Of a stretch of 64,000 nucleotides of DNA, positions 59,332-64,000 are shown in pieces (the first letter of the stretch is position 1; each line of letters begins with the position of its first letter). The notes beneath the pieces are model-generated. The model saw only the letters and a list, made by a program, of their open reading frames with translations. It searched no databases and had not been told where the DNA came from. The stretch lies in the NCBI RefSeq assembly GCF_040436345.1, contig NC_133218.1, positions 20,262,070 to 20,326,069 on the forward strand, in the 5' to 3' direction. Made by a program: the position numbers and the translations under genes. Source of the DNA: Pagrus major (Eukaryota; Chordata; Actinopteri; Spariformes; Sparidae).

Positions 59332-59867
59332 AAGCATCACGCATGGGATCTGTATCTTTGCACTGTGCTGTCTATTATACAGTTTGCAGAGCCACATCTC
59401 ACCCATCTGCCATGTCAGCCATGTTATCCCAGGTAACATGTGCCCTATCTATCCTGGTGGCAGGTGGTGTCTGAGCTGCACAGAGCACCCAGAGATGTTG
59501 TGGGAATATCTCAAGCCTCTCAGTCTGACAGCCTGCTGCAGTTATTAATGGCAAACAGCGGACAAACCAACAAAAACATACAGCATGTATTGACAGAACA
59601 CTACGCCGCAAAATGTACACAGGCGAGGCGAGGACAAACTCCACTGTGTTACTTTGCAGATCCGTCATCTGTGTCGTATCTGGATTACTGACATTATTAA
59701 AAAAGGAACAATATTAAACATCAGTATCTTTAGAGAAATCTGTCAGTGAGGTAAAATATGTGGCAGGTAGCTGAGAGCATTTCAGATCTTGCTGTGGATA
59801 TACAGTATATATATGCAAGGTATACGCTGTTATCCTAAATAAAAGCTAATTAAAAAGTGCATAGTGG

Positions 59868-60145
59868 GGCTGCAGCACAGAATTATTTTCACTTTTGATG
59901 AATCTACAAATTATTTTTCAATGAATAAATACATTTTTGTTCTAGAAAATATAAGAAATTGGTGAAAAATACCAATCTCAGAACCCGAAGTCGAGTTTTC
60001 TGATTAACAGTCCAAACTCCAAAACATATTCAACTTTCTGTCTCATGAAAAAACTAAGAAAAAAACCTGCAATACTACTTGAAAAATGACAGAAAATGAA
60101 TTATTTCAAAATAATTAGTTTTCTGTCCATCAACTCAACGTTTAA
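59868..60145 (+). repeat. Dispersed repeat, family D, copy 3
   Basis: Starts GGGGCTGCAGCACAGAATTA with the ATTATTTTCA core and carries AACAGTCCAAACTCCAAAAC and GAAAAATGACAGAAAATGAA. More diverged than the others. Confidence 0.6.
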
Positions 60146-60698
60146 GCTACTTCTCATTTTAGTATTAGCGCACCGCGGTGAGACATCTGCAGTCATCCGC
60201 AGCAAAAGTGGAAGTGTATGCAAGTAAAGGTACACAGAAGACCTGAGGCGAATATCGACATATATATGAAGAGGAGCAGCTACAAAATATATATCAGTCC
60301 ATGTGAAACCAGCAGGGATGTCGAAACAAGGTCCAAACTGTGTTGTTTATGACCAAGAGGGTCATACCTGTACCGTATACCGTATTTAAAATGATATTAG
60401 TCTTCATTTCATTAAATCCTTAAACTCCTGCATGAATATACCCGAAGAATTTAAATAAGTACATTTGTGACTATAATTGTTTGTGATTTGATTGACTCTG
60501 TTAAATCATATCTAAACGATATAGTGCACATACTGTAAATGTCATGTTCAATGAAGATGTTTTTCAGTTGGCCTCAGTGTAACCAGGCAGATAAGTATGC
60601 ATAACCCACTTTGGGGATGAGAATGTTTGTGAGAATCGCAGCACTAGAGGGGATTTCTGTCCACAGCATACAGTTTAATGTTATGTATCTATCACCAG

Positions 60699-60699
<1 letters not shown>

Positions 60700-60735
<36 letters not shown>
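60700..60735. repeat. (GT)n microsatellite
   Basis: Uninterrupted GT tract of 36 bp in the epha6 intron. Confidence 0.95.
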
Positions 60736-60736
<1 letters not shown>

Positions 60737-61879
60737 ACTTTTCTGCAAAGTGAGAAAACTCTCCAAACTCTTATGCAAGAGGCTATTTTAGGTTCAGGAT
60801 AAATCAATCCACTGGTTTGATAACCACTTTTATGCATGAGTGGCTGAAAGGAAACACTTATGGTCATTACGGTTGAATCACAATTCACACATTGGAAGAT
60901 AATTGACAAATCTATGAGCTCCAGTTATTGGCAGCATGTAAAAATAAACTAACCCCTCAACTATAGATGCTCGAATAGAAAGAAAGAAAGGAAGGACAGA
61001 GGGGAGAGAAGAGAGAGAAAGAATGAGTGAACAGGGAGAGCTGTAAAGAAATCCCATGAGGTTGCATCTCCCCAGCATCTGAGCATATAAATAGAAGTCA
61101 GCCTTGGTCCCAGAGCAGGGAGATGAAAACAGAAGAGAATCCATTGGAGGAAAGGGGGAAAAGAGCAAAGTGAAAAAAAGATAAAATCTCCTGAATCAGG
61201 ACACCGCAAAACAGTGGGAACTGTTCACACGTGGTGGATTAATCGTGTGAGAACTTTGCATGACTCGTGTTGTTGTTTTTTCACAAAATATTCATGATAA
61301 AAAAGACACAAGAGACAAAATTATTTTTGGTTTTACAAAAAAAAAGACAAACCGAGGAATTTCCCCTATGAGGTGACTCTTTCTACCTGAACCAACATGT
61401 GTGTTATGTGGCTTACAGTACACTACATGTACATTTATACATTGAATAAATAATTCAAATACAATCAATCAGGATGAGTGAAATTGCTGACAGCTCACAA
61501 GAACCATAGCAAACGAGCCGAACTCAAATGATAAAAAGTTTAATGAATTCTTTGTTCACATACTTTTTTTTGCACGTGTTTGAGAGGAGAGAGCTAGCTA
61601 GAAGCAGGGCTTCATAATCTCAAAACATTGCCGAGAGATAAACACTGCCAACCAGCCCAATATCCTCATGACCATGTTAAGCTGATTACACAGTCTTTAA
61701 ATATGTCCTGATAAAACGCTGCAACTGGAACTGTTAATTTTTGCTTTGCACTGGTGAGATGTCAGTCTGTGCTCAAGCAAACAAAAAAGATGGACGTATT
61801 AAATTAGGAAAAAGGGAAAACAGCACTAAATAAGTGCCAACACTGCCAGACACAGCACAAAAACGACATACTCACCGTA

Positions 61880-62155
61880 CATGACAGCTGTAACTAATGT
61901 TATTGACGATTATTGATGATTAACCGTTTAGTCTATAAAATGTCATAAAATGTGAAGAACGCTCATCAAAGTTTCAAAGACTCTTCATTTACTTTCATGA
62001 ACAACAAAGAAAAGCAGCAGTTCCTTATATTTTAGAAGCCTGAACCAGCAAATATTTGACAAATGACTGAAATGATTAATTGATTATTAAAATAGTTGGT
62101 AATGAATTTGCTTCCGATTGACTAATCAGTTGATTGAGTGATTGCGGCAGCTCGA
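61880..62155 (+). repeat. Dispersed repeat, family D, copy 4
   Basis: CAGCTGTAACTAATGTTATT, GATTAACCGTTTAGTCTATA, CAAAGACTCTTCATTTACTT and the ending ACTAATCAGTTGATTGAGTG follow the same order as the other copies. Confidence 0.7.
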
Positions 62156-63127
62156 CAGCCATACGTGTGACACTGTGATCAAACTACGTACCAGAGGATA
62201 AACCTGGATACACTTATGTTACTGTTTCAACCACTGGACAACCACTTATTTTACTTAAACTGCCACAAGACAAGTATTCTGCTTCAGCGTATCATTATGC
62301 AGTAAATGGTGATTGCACAATGTAATGAAAATAGAATAAAGAAACCATCAGTGTTTACTTTGGTCAACCTCACTATTACCATACAATTCTGTCTGCCACT
62401 GGGCACCCGGTCACCCCCAGGAAAAGAAAGCTTAACAGGTGATCCATTTCTGTTATAAACTAAATGATTGAATAAACTCACATTTCCTCCGCTGTTGTTG
62501 TTACTTGTGACTCTGAGGAAAACCGAAACGATCCAGTTGTCTTTGCAACAGCGGCAAGAACAATAATACCACATGGAACCGCTCAGGGGGGAAAAGTTGT
62601 ATGTTGCCACTTTAAAAATTACAAACAATTAGCCACAGGACAAAACACACAAATACCGTCTAATTACTCAATTGTAATAATTCATTAAGAAGTATTTATT
62701 CATCTGATTTTAAAGTAGTTTCCAGTATGATGAACACAAGTAAAACCTGTAGTTGTAGAGCAGTAGAGACTGATCAATTGAATGACAATGAGCACAACTC
62801 TGTAGGGATTTAACCATTTAAACCAGCAGCTCTTCGATTTCGATTATTTCAGTGGTGGCTCAATGCATCATTAAATCTCACATTCTCTCAGTGAATTGAT
62901 TCGATTAGATTCAATACATTTTGATTCTGCCAGGCTGCACAAATGTAATAACTAATCTGTCCCTTCATTAAAAACACAGGTAAACTTCACAGGTGTGATG
63001 TTTAATCCAAACTTTCAACGGCTCAACAGACGATATATTTTCAGCCTCTGCTGGGACACAATGTTTCCTTTTTTTATCTTACGTAAGGATTTCTTTTAAC
63101 ACACAGTCTATCTTTGTGGCTGACTCT

Positions 63128-63148
63128 CTGCTGCTGCTGCTGCTGCTG
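63128..63148. repeat. (CTG)7 microsatellite
   Basis: Uninterrupted CTG tract in the epha6 intron. Confidence 0.93.
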
Positions 63149-64000
63149 TAGGAGCATGCATTTCACAATTTGCTCTGATTTCTCTGTCTCTTCACAGAAT
63201 ACTGCAGTGAACTTTGTGGGAGTGAGAAACGCTCTGTTGAGCAATCTCTACAGTGTTCATGAACACAGAGATCATCCTGCTCACAACAGCTGACTTTCAT
63301 CAGCTTCCACCAGGAGGGAACCAGCATCCTGCTTTACAAAGTGAGATTAAGTTTGGAGGAGAGCATGCCAAAATAGGTAATTTAAGAAAATCAGGTGCTT
63401 TTTTCTGAGAGTCCATGACTAAACAGATACCGCTTGGCTCTTGGAGATACGAAACTGACCAATAACTCCGGTATCATCGAAGGCAACAAACACTTCACTC
63501 TGTCCAGAGACGAAACGATCATATATCTTCCTTAACTGAGCATCACAACTTATCAAAGTTAGACAAGCACACTGGCAATCGGGAAGAGAGATTATTAGTA
63601 ATTCTGATTAATTGGTTTAGCATAATAAAAGGATAATGAGGCATTAATAAGCAATTTACAAACAGATAGCATGCCAAGAGAAAATAAATTGTCCTGCTGC
63701 TCCTCACTAAAACAAAATCAAGTTAATTGCTAATCCTGCTGTTGATTGGTTATTATTCCATCGTTGGCATAATATCACAATCAATTAAATGAATCACCTT
63801 GCAGCATCTGCGTTAACTGGCGATGAGCCTGTCCATCCCGAGTCCATCCAAACATCAGTTTAGACAAGCGCAGACATACAACCAGCATTTGTCTCGACTT
63901 GATGAATGTTTCGTCTCATTTGAATTTATAGTAAGTTTTGGAGTGTTTGTTTGAGGCTCTGCTGTGCTTCCAAGAGTTTAAACAGACTTTCAAATATTGG

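Larger units (their letters stand above)
57465..64000. other. epha6 intron (partial)
   Basis: No exon for the first fibronectin III repeat or earlier domains is found, so this appears to be the start of a long intron running past the window. It contains three family D repeats, a (GT)n at 60700-60735, a (CTG)7 at 63128-63148 and a conserved-element-like tract at 63580-63850. Confidence 0.6.

Overview
The window looks like teleost fish nuclear DNA, most likely a spiny-rayed (percomorph-type) fish. Its genes are vertebrate multi-exon genes with GT-AG introns, separated by AT-rich DNA full of short foldback elements (many with ends reading TTAAAGG...), (CA)n/(TG)n microsatellites and LINE remnants. 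There are no operons, CRISPR arrays or other prokaryotic features, and I recognise no tRNA or rRNA gene.

Four genes can be named from their translations, all on the minus strand. (1) An intronless KCTD12-type gene (CDS 11409-12206), an auxiliary subunit of GABA-B receptors. (2) slc5a7, the high-affinity choline transporter: eight coding exons between 32326 and 27119, complete at 597 codons, with a predicted 5' untranslated exon near 33138-33266. (3) arl6 (BBS3), a small GTPase of the ciliary BBSome pathway: seven coding exons between 42629 and 38762, complete at 185 codons. (4) The 3' two thirds of epha6, an Eph receptor tyrosine kinase: twelve exons from 57464 to 45750, covering the second fibronectin III repeat, membrane helix, juxtamembrane region, kinase, SAM domain and C-terminal PDZ-binding tail. 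Its earlier exons lie beyond position 64000. A fifth, unnamed gene contributes only a candidate last coding exon on the plus strand (1046-1246).

Layout: 1-11 kb holds the unnamed exon and a cluster of foldback repeats; 10.7-12.3 kb is kctd12; 12.3-27 kb is a repeat-rich gene desert with a few tracts that look like conserved enhancers; 27-33.3 kb is slc5a7; 33.3-38.7 kb is intergenic and holds a REST (RE1) motif next to a CTCF-type motif upstream of slc5a7; 38.7-43.5 kb is arl6; 45-64 kb is epha6. The head-to-tail order epha6 then arl6 is the same as on human chromosome 3q11. Three of the named genes have neuronal roles (GABA-B modulation, choline reuptake, axon guidance); they are neighbours, not members of one pathway.

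I found no undescribed gene system. The more interesting points are regulatory: the RE1/CTCF pair, a (UG)n tract just downstream of a weak 5' splice site in slc5a7, a possible 14-codon upstream ORF that ends 18 nt before the slc5a7 start, a pentanucleotide repeat serving as the polypyrimidine tract of an arl6 exon, and several candidate conserved non-coding tracts. Many apparent ORFs, including one starting with TTG in kctd12, are not genes. All exon limits are my own readings of splice sites and reading-frame continuity.
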